Origin: Lachnospiraceae bacterium UBA1721 | GTDB taxonomy: Bacteria > Bacillota > Clostridia > Lachnospirales > Lachnospiraceae | Assembly (NCBI GenBank): GCA_002317155.1 | Contig: DCIR01000021.1 | Span: forward strand, 1-43,782 | Direction of reading: 5' to 3' | DNA: 43,782 nt | Shown: piece after piece, positions 1 to 8,045 of the stretch | Layout: each line of letters starts with the position of its first letter | Position numbering within the stretch: position 1 is the stretch's first letter | Made by a program: the position numbers and the translations under genes | Notes under the pieces: model-generated | Databases searched by the model: none | What the model was told of the DNA's origin: nothing | The model's input: the letters and a program-made list of their open reading frames with translations, nothing else

Positions 1-323
1 CAACCATATTCAAGAGCTCTCCTTACCGCTGCAATCGTATCAGTATCATCCTTTTCTTTAGGGAGCTTAACTATCTGTATATCGGTGCTCTTCTCAATAA
101 ACAACTTATCATCATCTGAAGCCGAATCAAAGTCACCGATTATCATATCGGGACAAATATTAAGCAATCTGCATATGGTAAGTCCACCGTCAACAGCTAC
201 TACCAAAGTTTCTTCATCAATCTGATTCTTGATATCTTCCACTCTGTAGCATTCGGGCTTAAACTCACCCGCACAGAATAATATGCATTTTTTCCTGTCA
301 CTATTCAATATATTTTCAGCCAT
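1..323 (-). CDS. thiN: Thiamine pyrophosphokinase, N-terminal part (cut by window edge)
   Basis: This enzyme transfers pyrophosphate from ATP to thiamine, giving the cofactor thiamine diphosphate in the cytoplasm. I translated the reverse strand by hand from the ATG at 323-321: 107 codons stay open to the window edge. The reading contains VAVDGGL, PDMIIGDFDSA and LPKEKDDTDT, which match the nucleotide-binding and metal-binding acidic motifs of the bacterial thiamine pyrophosphokinase family (usually about 210 residues), so roughly half the protein is visible. A Shine-Dalgarno-like GGTGA lies about 5 bases before the ATG. The gene is separated from the upstream lipoprotein gene by a terminator hairpin and probably has its own promoter. 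The C-terminal thiamine-binding domain lies outside the window. Confidence 0.88.
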   Translation of the reverse strand, partial: MAENILNSDRKKCILFCAGEFKPECYRVEDIKNQIDEETLVVAVDGGLTICRLLNICPDMIIGDFDSASDDDKLFIEKSTDIQIVKLPKEKDDTDTIAAVRRALEYG

Positions 324-342
324 AATTGTCACCATTAAGTAT

Positions 343-372
343 TTTATACATTATTGGATGATTTTCTGTAAA
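343..372 (-). promoter_or_regulatory. Candidate sigma-A promoter of thiN
   Basis: On the minus strand a TTTACA box (367-372) and a TATAAA box (343-348) are 18 bp apart, about 20 bases before the thiN start. It sits just after the terminator of the preceding operon, where a new promoter would be expected. It was judged by eye from the consensus only. Confidence 0.4.
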
Positions 373-379
373 CGTATAA

Positions 380-405
380 AATAGGGAGCATCACTGCTCC
401 CTATT
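380..405 (-). terminator. Terminator of the permease/adaptor/lipoprotein operon
   Basis: A perfect 11-bp stem (380-390 with 395-405, GC-rich core GGGAGCA/TGCTCCC) encloses a 4-base loop, 25 bases after the stop codon of the lipoprotein gene. On the minus strand it is followed by TTT then a mixed AT run, so the U-tract is short. Position and stem quality support intrinsic termination. Confidence 0.65.
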
Positions 406-429
406 CTATCACATATATTCGTTTAGTGA

Positions 430-3027
430 TTAATAATTTTCATTAATGTACAGCTGAACTCTACTCTGAATAACTGTAGCAACATCAGCGGCACTCTTCT
501 GACCTGAGAAGCAAGCAGATGCTTCGTTCTCAATAATCTTATAGATTTCCTGATTATTATAGCCACGCTTCTTACAGCTGGTAATAGCATCCTTAAGCTT
601 GTCCAGTTCATCCTGAGTCATAGTAGGAACAACATACTGAACATCGTCAACATAATAGTACTGATCATAATACTCTACAGTTCCATCCTCATTAGTCCAT
701 GAAGGACGCTCCATTCCTTTAGCGGCCCAATCATCAAATGAAGACTTAAGAACAGGAATAGAATACTCGATGCTGTCCTGGAATTCCTCAGTGAAGAACT
801 GTCTTACAAATTCCCATGCACCTGCAACGTTACCCTGCTTAAAGATTGCCATAGGTGTTCCATCTGCACTAATGATAGCTGAATCACCGGTTCTGCTGGG
901 GAATCCTACCATTGCTGTCTCACCATCAAAATATTCGTAACGGCTCTGCTGATACCAGGTAAGGTCATACAAATATTCAGTGTTGAGTATAGTCTGTCCA
1001 CTGCGGAACTGATTCTCGTATGACATCCAATCATCTTCACCATACTCATATTCCTCAGGAAGAGTAGCTGCATACTCAAGTAATGTGATGAAGTCTTCAC
1101 TGTCAAATTCACACTTACCATTCTCAACATCAACGAACTCATAGCCATCATAATTCATAACATAGTTAAGGAAAGAACTCTGAGATAAGTAAGGCATCAG
1201 CTTAGAACCGGCAGGGAAACTGCTCTGCATATTCTTAAAGTCACTGATTGTCCATGAAGTTGCATCTCCAAAAATCTTAGATGAACCGGTTAAGCTTAAA
1301 TACTCAAATGAATAAACTGCTATGTAGTGCTTACCACCGATACTATATGCATCAAATACATTGGTAAGATACTCGTTATCCTTCAGCTCTTCATCATTCT
1401 CAAAAAGCTCATCAAAATCTTTAAGAAGTCCCTTATTTGCATATGATGAGAAATCAAGATAATATTCATCTGCAATTACGATATCAGGACAATTGCCGGA
1501 AATAATATCATTGTTCATCTGTGTGTAACCGGCTGTATAATCATCCTCGGTAGCATACTGAGAATAATTGGTTACGATTACTCTGTACTTATCACTCTCT
1601 TTATTAAATTCAATAATCTTAGATCTCATATCATAACCTACATAATAAACTGCAATGTTGATAATCTCTTTATCGGGGATATCTTCAGGATCCACATAAG
1701 TAAATATCGCAACAGAATCACCACCATAGTAATCCCAAGATGAAGTTGAATATGAACCGATAAAGTGTTCAGAGTCAATCATCACAACATTTCTGATATT
1801 CGATGTATCAATATCTGAGTTAATGAAATTCATAAACTCAGTAGCAGTAGAATCACCAAGATTAAACTTTGAAAGACCGGTATTAGTGCATGTTACCAGA
1901 TCGGTATCATAACCTACATAGGTGCTGTAAAGACCATATGAGAGCAAGCTTTCAGGAACACTTACTTTTTCCTTAACAGTTATTGTCTCAGGGTCAAGTA
2001 ATGCACATTTGGTCGAATACTCATCGTCAACATCATAATAAACAAGTAAAAGTCTTCCATCCTTTAGGCCGGTAAGCGAGCTGACACTCTCAAATTCCTT
2101 TACATCAGAAGCATCCTTCTTACCGATAATATCACCATTTTCGTCAATTGTTATTCCATAAGTCTTATCGCCTGAAACCAACGCGAAATACTTGCCATTG
2201 CTCAAGAACGCAGAATCAGTAATATACATCCAATCGGATTCAACAACAGTGCTAAGATCGGTTGAATACTTTACATTTCCGTCCGCATCCCATCCGATAA
2301 CAATATACTTATCACAGTATACGTAGCTTCCATCCTGATATCCTGAACAATAATACTCCGCCATAGCTACTATGCTGCCATCTTCAGCTACACAGACATC
2401 ATTGAAATTAAAGCTCTCATACAGGCTATTTTCATAATAGTCATCGCCATAATAGTAATCGTCATCATAATAATAATCATCGTCATCATAAAAATCGACA
2501 TCACCATCTATAGGCTGATTTACATCATCATAAGTCTCACCTTCATATTCAGTTACAATTGTTGTTCCAACGGTAAGTACTGCTACATCGTTGGCACCGG
2601 GAATTCCGGCATCGCCTACTGCATCTTCAAAACTATAATTAAAACCGCCGTCATCATAAGACTGCAAACCATCCTTATATTCAGATGTATCCGGCATTTC
2701 AAGAGCAGACGAATCTAAAATATTTCCTTTATTGTCAATACTGTATACCGTGTATGCATCTTTACCCTCGCCGGTCGATTCATTGTATGAATATGATGAA
2801 GTCACGACCTTGGCACCATCACCATACTTTCCGAGTCCGATTACATTGTAATAATCCTCATCGCCAAATCCAAAATCCAGATTTTTGTAATCATAAACTC
2901 CGATTTTAGCCAATGCAGGATCCGCCTTCGACTTGCTGCCATCTTTGTTACCGCAGCCAACAGTAGTTGCAGCCATAGCCAAAACCAATGCCACACTTAC
3001 TGCTCCTTTAATCATTTTATTCCTCAT
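430..3027 (-). CDS. Large lipoprotein: propeller-like N-half plus family-1 solute-binding C-half
   Basis: Predicted surface lipoprotein of 865 residues. A signal peptide ends in TTVGC with the lipidated Cys at 25; the lipobox is slightly atypical (Thr at -3). Residues about 30-450 contain repeated strand-turn units such as DADGNV and DENGDI, suggesting a beta-propeller-like fold. Residues about 172-200 are a run of Asp and Tyr. Residues about 450-865 resemble family-1 extracellular solute-binding proteins, with CPDIVIADE and an AGAWEFVRQF segment typical of sugar binders. The ATG at 3027 was chosen because AGGAG lies just before it; an ATG at 3015 is also possible. It is the last gene of the operon and overlaps the upstream gene by 11 bases. 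A 944-residue paralogue lies at 11835-14669. The ligand is unknown; by context it should present something to the MalF/MalG-like permeases. Confidence 0.8.
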   Translation of the reverse strand: MRNKMIKGAVSVALVLAMAATTVGCGNKDGSKSKADPALAKIGVYDYKNLDFGFGDEDYYNVIGLGKYGDGAKVVTSSYSYNESTGEGKDAYTVYSIDNKGNILDSSALEMPDTSEYKDGLQSYDDGGFNYSFEDAVGDAGIPGANDVAVLTVGTTIVTEYEGETYDDVNQPIDGDVDFYDDDDYYYDDDYYYGDDYYENSLYESFNFNDVCVAEDGSIVAMAEYYCSGYQDGSYVYCDKYIVIGWDADGNVKYSTDLSTVVESDWMYITDSAFLSNGKYFALVSGDKTYGITIDENGDIIGKKDASDVKEFESVSSLTGLKDGRLLLVYYDVDDEYSTKCALLDPETITVKEKVSVPESLLSYGLYSTYVGYDTDLVTCTNTGLSKFNLGDSTATEFMNFINSDIDTSNIRNVVMIDSEHFIGSYSTSSWDYYGGDSVAIFTYVDPEDIPDKEIINIAVYYVGYDMRSKIIEFNKESDKYRVIVTNYSQYATEDDYTAGYTQMNNDIISGNCPDIVIADEYYLDFSSYANKGLLKDFDELFENDEELKDNEYLTNVFDAYSIGGKHYIAVYSFEYLSLTGSSKIFGDATSWTISDFKNMQSSFPAGSKLMPYLSQSSFLNYVMNYDGYEFVDVENGKCEFDSEDFITLLEYAATLPEEYEYGEDDWMSYENQFRSGQTILNTEYLYDLTWYQQSRYEYFDGETAMVGFPSRTGDSAIISADGTPMAIFKQGNVAGAWEFVRQFFTEEFQDSIEYSIPVLKSSFDDWAAKGMERPSWTNEDGTVEYYDQYYYVDDVQYVVPTMTQDELDKLKDAITSCKKRGYNNQEIYKIIENEASACFSGQKSAADVATVIQSRVQLYINENY

Positions 3028-4096
3028 ATTTCTCCTCTCTCTCACCCCTCTTTTTGGTGAAAAGCAAACCTATTCTCCTGACAACATACTCCATGAATAC
3101 TGCTCTGATTAAATCCTTATTCTGAACAATGAGTACAATCAAAAGAACTAATATAACAACAACTGTATAGGTTATCAAAGCCAAGTACAGTAATGTTAAC
3201 ATCACAACCAAATCTTCGGTACTGCGGGCAACATTTTCCCACCATGGATACGATATATCCTGGGTAACCATAGATCTGTATCTGATATTTTTAAGCAAAT
3301 ACCATCTGTTTTCAAGCGAAAATCGATCACTGTTTTCAACGATGACCATATTATTTTCGCTGATGCCTATAAGTGTCTTAACCTTATTCAGCGCATAACC
3401 CGACACAGGATTCGGCATCACTATTTCATAATCTGTCACACAGTCAATCGAACCGTATGTCGATAAAAAATGGTATGAAACATAGCACATCTCGTTGCCT
3501 GCACCTGCTGTCTTGGATATCTTATCCTCAGGCTGAGCAACCACCCCCCTTACAATCAAAGGGACATCACCGACATAAATTACCTGGCCACAAATATCAT
3601 TCGAGCCGAATAGCTTCCAAGCTGCAACTTCATCAAGGACACAATAGTCATCATTTAAGTCATTTTCAGTAAAGTATCCTCCACCAAGTAGCTCAAGCTG
3701 ATGAAACTGGAAGAAATCTCCACCGACACCCACAGCATTCAAATTAACATTCGCATATGCACTTCTGACGCTTATTGAACCATTTGCAGTATAGCAGCTG
3801 GCGATGAGTCTGGCGCCTTCATTTTCTGATGAGCTCTCTATGGATTCCTTTTTGAGCGCATCCAATAATGAATACTGAAAATACTCCAATGATTCAGGTG
3901 TTACCGAAGCGCTTTCAGGCATGAAAACAGATATCTGCGCATACCCACCCTCCGGTGCCCATCTTTCATACATTTGCTGGTCTCTAAGACCGTTAATTCT
4001 TGCATTGGTTATACCAAAAACAACCCAAAACAGTATAAAGGTCACTATAGCCGTAATCAACAATATGAACTTTTTAATACTAAGTCCTTTAACCAC
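3017..4096 (-). CDS. MacB periplasmic-core-domain-like membrane protein without ATPase
   Basis: A 359-residue protein with an N-terminal membrane segment (about 9-29), a long extracytoplasmic region (about 35-285) and one strongly hydrophobic segment (about 293-322) before a basic tail. The outer region has the order seen in the MacB periplasmic core domain: a conserved GGDFFQFHQLELLGGGYF segment, then LDEVAAWKLFGS and VIYVGDVPLIVRGVV. In MacB/FtsX transporters this domain lies between membrane helices 1 and 2. Here helices 3 and 4 and the cytoplasmic ATPase are absent, so it cannot be a transporter by itself. The start is a GTG with GGGAG six bases upstream. The gene lies 11 bases after the adaptor gene, which strongly suggests a physical partnership like MacA-MacB. 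No function is established. Confidence 0.72.
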   Translation of the reverse strand: MVKGLSIKKFILLITAIVTFILFWVVFGITNARINGLRDQQMYERWAPEGGYAQISVFMPESASVTPESLEYFQYSLLDALKKESIESSSENEGARLIASCYTANGSISVRSAYANVNLNAVGVGGDFFQFHQLELLGGGYFTENDLNDDYCVLDEVAAWKLFGSNDICGQVIYVGDVPLIVRGVVAQPEDKISKTAGAGNEMCYVSYHFLSTYGSIDCVTDYEIVMPNPVSGYALNKVKTLIGISENNMVIVENSDRFSLENRWYLLKNIRYRSMVTQDISYPWWENVARSTEDLVVMLTLLYLALITYTVVVILVLLIVLIVQNKDLIRAVFMEYVVRRIGLLFTKKRGEREEKYEE

Positions 4097-4107
4097 GGAT
4101 TCTCCCT

Positions 4108-6027
4108 TTAGTTCTCTGTCAGTCTTACCTGATCACCTGCCGAAATCGGTTTACTTGAAGTGGTAATAACATACTCATAACCCTCAAGTCCTGCCCTGAT
4201 AGCTGACTTGGTATCATCACTGGCAAGTACCTGAATATCATATCTTACTGCAAAATATCTATTTCCAAGAGGACTTGATTTAGACTCAACGATAAGAATG
4301 AATTTACCGTTATTATCCTCGTGAATAGCGCTGTTAGGAACAATGCAGTCATAATTGCTTGTTCTTGAATCAATAGACATTGTAAGGCTCTGTCCTGAAG
4401 TAAGACTTCCGCTGAGATTAAGAGTAACAAGCTTGTTGGTGTTAGGTGATGAAGTGTCAGGACGAATTGACTCGACATAACCGGTTACATCGCTATACCA
4501 CCAAGAATTTGCTACTGAAGCTGCTGCTCCAACAGATATTGTCTTAGCTTCATCATTTGTAACCGAAAAACTCATTGTATAGCTTTGTCCTTCAGGCTGA
4601 ATCACAACAGCAGCTGTCGAAGGGTCAGTCTTTCTTCCCGATACAACGTATACAGAAAGAATAGTTCCGCTGATCGGAGCTGTAATATCCTTTGCAGCAG
4701 TCTCTGCGGTGATTTTATCAACCTTCTTCTGTGCATCATCTATAGCTGAATAGAGTTCATTAAGACTTCTTATTAAATCAATATCAGAAACAAGTTCATT
4801 AACTGCCTTAGTCTTCTCCTCAAGAATTCCATTCAATCTGTTCAATTCGTTTTGTGCTGCAGCAATCTGTGAATTAATACTATTTATACTATCTGTATTG
4901 CTTACACCACCGGCATCAAGATTGGCCTGAGCCTGATTATATGCATTCTCAGCCTGTTCGCACGCTAATTTAGCCTGTTCATATGCTGTTTGTGCTGAGT
5001 TGTAAGTATCTAATATTGCAGATTTTCTATCCAAATATGAAGCATTATTCGACGCAACCAGATAGTAATATTCCTCAGCTTCATTCATCTTCACTTCTGC
5101 TTGATACTGTTGCTTAGTAAGTTCGTTATAATTCACACTTGCAGAATAAACCTGTCCATATGCATAATCTTTTTGAGGATGATCTTCTGCTAAACTTTCA
5201 TAAACTGCTGAAGCTTTTGTTAATTCTTCACCAGCCTCTGCAACTTCAGAAGTTTTACTATTATATTCTTGTCTTGCCAAATCCCACTCGGAATATGCAC
5301 TATCTATTTCATCTATTTTAGCTTTATCTGACGAAGCATTTGTATATGCTGTAAGTGCAGCATCGCATGCAGCTAAAGCCTTATCATAATCATCCTTCGC
5401 CTTATTGTACTCAGTGCTGGGAGTATAAGCATTCTGAAGAACTGCAAGCTGTGCCTGGAGATCTTCCAACTTCTTTTTCTGCTCATCTACATCAGCCTGT
5501 GCCTGTGTCTGTTCATTCTGTGCAGCGGTAATCTGATTACGATACTGTTCTACACTTGTATTATTCTTGGAAGAATCAATAATAGCCGCAGTTACAGAAT
5601 CTGAAAGAAGGCTGTCATCATATGCCTTCTGTGCAGCCTCCAAAGCCGCCTTAGCTTCCTCAAGCTCGGCGCTATCCTCGCCATTCAAAGAGAACAATAT
5701 ATCTCCCTGTCTTACATCCTGTCCCACTCTGCAGGTAATGCTGCTGACAGTTCTGGTCTCACTAACCATTACATTGTAAGGATCTCCACTCTCAACTGTA
5801 CCGGTACCACGGATGGTCGTAGTGATTGATCCCTGTTCCATATACTGAACCGCTACCTGTGGAAGCGAATAGTTCATAATAGTATTAGAGAAAAATGTCA
5901 GAACAAGCATTATTACAAGGAATACTATCGCAAAGTTCTTTATAGCATCTTTACGACGTCTGTAACGAACCTCCTGCGGATCTATCTCTTTATTTTTCTT
6001 CTTGGTATCTTCCAAATTAATACTCAT
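4108..6027 (-). CDS. MacA/HlyD-family adaptor with very long coiled coil
   Basis: A 639-residue membrane-fusion (adaptor) protein. A basic cytoplasmic start is followed by one membrane helix (about 30-50). The first half of a lipoyl-like domain (TVSSITCRVGQDVRQGDILF) leads into about 330 residues of Ala/Glu/Lys/Gln-rich heptad sequence (about 115-445). The second lipoyl half follows (DITAPISGTILSVYVVSG), then beta-barrel and membrane-proximal domains with PNSAIHEDNNGKFILIVE. This order is typical of MacA/HlyD proteins, but the coiled coil is much longer than the roughly 80-120 residues common in MacA. The ATG at 6027 is preceded by GGAGG at 5-base spacing; a TTG four codons earlier is less likely because it overlaps that site. 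With no outer membrane to reach, the coiled coil may span the thick wall or hold the MacB-like partner and lipoprotein (inference). Confidence 0.82.
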   Translation of the reverse strand: MSINLEDTKKKNKEIDPQEVRYRRRKDAIKNFAIVFLVIMLVLTFFSNTIMNYSLPQVAVQYMEQGSITTTIRGTGTVESGDPYNVMVSETRTVSSITCRVGQDVRQGDILFSLNGEDSAELEEAKAALEAAQKAYDDSLLSDSVTAAIIDSSKNNTSVEQYRNQITAAQNEQTQAQADVDEQKKKLEDLQAQLAVLQNAYTPSTEYNKAKDDYDKALAACDAALTAYTNASSDKAKIDEIDSAYSEWDLARQEYNSKTSEVAEAGEELTKASAVYESLAEDHPQKDYAYGQVYSASVNYNELTKQQYQAEVKMNEAEEYYYLVASNNASYLDRKSAILDTYNSAQTAYEQAKLACEQAENAYNQAQANLDAGGVSNTDSINSINSQIAAAQNELNRLNGILEEKTKAVNELVSDIDLIRSLNELYSAIDDAQKKVDKITAETAAKDITAPISGTILSVYVVSGRKTDPSTAAVVIQPEGQSYTMSFSVTNDEAKTISVGAAASVANSWWYSDVTGYVESIRPDTSSPNTNKLVTLNLSGSLTSGQSLTMSIDSRTSNYDCIVPNSAIHEDNNGKFILIVESKSSPLGNRYFAVRYDIQVLASDDTKSAIRAGLEGYEYVITTSSKPISAGDQVRLTEN

Positions 6028-6050
6028 ATAATCCTCCAAAAAGCTTACGA

Positions 6051-6995
6051 TTAAGCCTTAACTCCACCCTGATATGTAATACCTTCAACCAAATACTCTT
6101 CACCATACAAAAACACAAGCAGTGTCGGTATCATGTAAATTGTCGCAACCGCAAATGCAAGACTTACTTCCCCGCTGTTAATCTTACTCAGATATACCGA
6201 AAGCGGATATTTTTCAGTATCACTAAGCAAAATCAACGGTTGCTCAACCATGTTCCAGTAATCTATAAATACCAGGATAGCCGTTGACATGATTATTCCC
6301 TTACACAACGGCAAACAGATTCTAAAGAAAATCTGCAATTCTCCCGCTCCGTCAATCTGTGCAGCCTCTATACAAGAAACCGGAATACGATTCATATATT
6401 TAGTAATCAAATATACAGAAAACGGTGAAAAAATACCCGGTAACCATATTGCCCAATAAGAATCCAAAAGGTGCAGCCAATCACTTACAAGATAATTGGG
6501 AACCAATGTAACCTGATAAGGCATAAGCATCAGTATAATATATGCAAAGAATATAACTCCTCTTACCTTACCCTTATATCTGTAAAATCCATAAGAAGCT
6601 GCCGCAGCAACCAGAAGCTGGAATATCATAATAGGTACAACTAAAATCATTGAGTTCCAGAATTTCAAAAGGTATTCGGGACTTCTAAGCAGTACCGTAT
6701 TGTACTGAGAAAGACTTACCATATCCGGAAGAAACTTTAGGTTAACTCTCTCCGCTACAAACTTACGTCCACCACTAGCAGTCGTTGCAAATATTGCACC
6801 GTAATTGGATGCCATTTCCGAAGACGACATAAATGAATTGGTTATTGTAAGTACAATAGGCATAAGGAAAAGAATTGCAACAAAAGCAGTCACAAGTGTT
6901 GCTATACTTAGTCCAACAGCACGACCAACCTTTTTTCGTCTGCCGATTCTTGCGTATATTTGATTTTGCTTTTCTATATCTAACTCTTTTTTCAC
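6051..6995 (-). CDS. MalG-type ABC transporter permease
   Basis: A 314-residue inner-membrane permease of carbohydrate ABC importers. About six membrane helices are visible, the first at about 29-50. The cytoplasmic coupling loop has the EAA motif EAAQIDGAGELQIFFRICLP, which docks to the ATPase in this family. The end, LVEGITYQGGVKA, is typical of MalG-like proteins, which often close with a GAVKG-like sequence. A large extracytoplasmic loop between helices 1 and 2 (about 54-110) is longer than in many MalG proteins, so it could contact the adaptor or lipoprotein. The start is a GTG with GGGA about 9 bases upstream. It lies 14 bases after the MalF-type gene. No ATPase is encoded nearby; a shared MsmX-like ATPase elsewhere is the simplest explanation. 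Confidence 0.87.
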   Translation of the reverse strand: MKKELDIEKQNQIYARIGRRKKVGRAVGLSIATLVTAFVAILFLMPIVLTITNSFMSSSEMASNYGAIFATTASGGRKFVAERVNLKFLPDMVSLSQYNTVLLRSPEYLLKFWNSMILVVPIMIFQLLVAAAASYGFYRYKGKVRGVIFFAYIILMLMPYQVTLVPNYLVSDWLHLLDSYWAIWLPGIFSPFSVYLITKYMNRIPVSCIEAAQIDGAGELQIFFRICLPLCKGIIMSTAILVFIDYWNMVEQPLILLSDTEKYPLSVYLSKINSGEVSLAFAVATIYMIPTLLVFLYGEEYLVEGITYQGGVKA

Positions 6996-7009
6996 AAAAA
7001 CAAATCCCT

Positions 7010-7939
7010 TTAGCTGTCAAGATCCTTACTGAAATGCTCTTCTGCCTTAAACAGCACCACAATGATAACAACCATGACCAAACTCATCATTACCGCCGCC
7101 GCACTGAGTGCCTGATAATCAAGACTCTTGAACTTATTATTCATAAAATGCTGGAGCATATATACGCTCTCATACGGATAATCCGTCGTCAAAAGGTATA
7201 CCTCACGGAAAATCTTAAATGAATTAATAAGCGACATAATAGTTACAAAAACCAATGTGCTCACGAGATATCGAAGCTTAATCATGAAAAATATCTTGAA
7301 GCTTCCCGCACTTTCAAGGCGCGCAACCTCAATAATATCCTGAGGCACCGATGAAAGGGCTGCCAGGAACAGAATCATGTTGTAACCTATATTTTTCCAA
7401 AGGAACAATATAACTATTACAATGATAGCCTTGTCTGACTTAAGCCAGTCTATCTTATCGGCTCCGAATTTTTCAAAGAAAGCATTAACGGCTCCGTTGT
7501 AATCAAACAACACCTGCCAAATAAGCACGATTGATGCAACAGGTACCATCATTGGGCTTAACAAAAAAGTTCTGAATTGCGTTCTAAATGGAATCTTGTT
7601 ATCGAGAAGTAAAGCAAGTAAAAGCGCAAGAAGAACCGCCAACGGTACTGCTATAGCAGAAAAAACACCGGTGTTCTTAACCGCTGTCTTAAATGCCAGA
7701 TTCTTAAAAACTGCTACATAATTGTAGAAACCGGTAAACTTTTTTGAAACTGCATTATCAAGAAATGAATAATAAATTACCACCAGATACGGGATAAAGA
7801 AAAAAAGGCAAACACCGGCAACACTGGGTACCAAAAATAAAGAAGATCCCCACTGCGCTCTGAGAGTGTGTTTGGACTTCTTTGTCTTTACTACTTTGAC
7901 AGGTTGCTCCTGTTTTTTGCCGTCGTTTTTCTTACTCAT
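7010..7939 (-). CDS. MalF/UgpA-type ABC transporter permease
   Basis: A 309-residue permease, partner of the MalG-type protein. After a 30-residue Lys-rich cytoplasmic start (MSKKNDGKKQEQPVK) come about six membrane helices, the first at about 31-57. The EAA coupling loop reads EVARLESAGSFKIFFMIKLR. Length and order fit the UgpA/MalF group of sugar permeases. It is the first gene of the operon, behind a candidate promoter. The Shine-Dalgarno site is weak (GGA about 11 bases before the ATG). A MalF/MalG pair normally works with a binding lipoprotein and an ATPase. Here the lipoprotein is last in the operon, and an adaptor and a MacB-core protein come between. The substrate cannot be told from sequence. 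Confidence 0.87.
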   Translation of the reverse strand: MSKKNDGKKQEQPVKVVKTKKSKHTLRAQWGSSLFLVPSVAGVCLFFFIPYLVVIYYSFLDNAVSKKFTGFYNYVAVFKNLAFKTAVKNTGVFSAIAVPLAVLLALLLALLLDNKIPFRTQFRTFLLSPMMVPVASIVLIWQVLFDYNGAVNAFFEKFGADKIDWLKSDKAIIVIVILFLWKNIGYNMILFLAALSSVPQDIIEVARLESAGSFKIFFMIKLRYLVSTLVFVTIMSLINSFKIFREVYLLTTDYPYESVYMLQHFMNNKFKSLDYQALSAAAVMMSLVMVVIIVVLFKAEEHFSKDLDS

Positions 7940-7976
7940 CTATATAATCCGTTCCACGCAATACAAAATACAAGTT

Positions 7977-8006
7977 ATTGTATTATCTTAATAGATTATA
8001 TATCAA
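7977..8006 (-). promoter_or_regulatory. Candidate promoter of the permease/adaptor operon
   Basis: On the minus strand TTGATA (8001-8006) and TACAAT (7977-7982) are 18 bp apart in an AT-rich 106-bp gap, about 37 bases before the MalF-type start codon. A 14-bp perfect AT palindrome at 8025-8038 lies just upstream and could be an operator or chance. Confidence 0.42.
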
Positions 8007-8045
8007 TATATTGATTAATTAAAGTTAAGAATTCTTAATATTGTG

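Noticed and set aside
2425..2510. Asp/Tyr codon run that looks like a short DNA repeat
   Set aside because: It is explained by coding for alternating Asp and Tyr in the lipoprotein; no exact repeat unit or CRISPR-like spacing is present.
8025..8038. Perfect 14-bp palindrome TTAAGAATTCTTAA as a terminator or operator
   Set aside because: The stem is AT-only with no loop, so it is not a convincing terminator, and no regulator is known; kept only as a note in the promoter entry.
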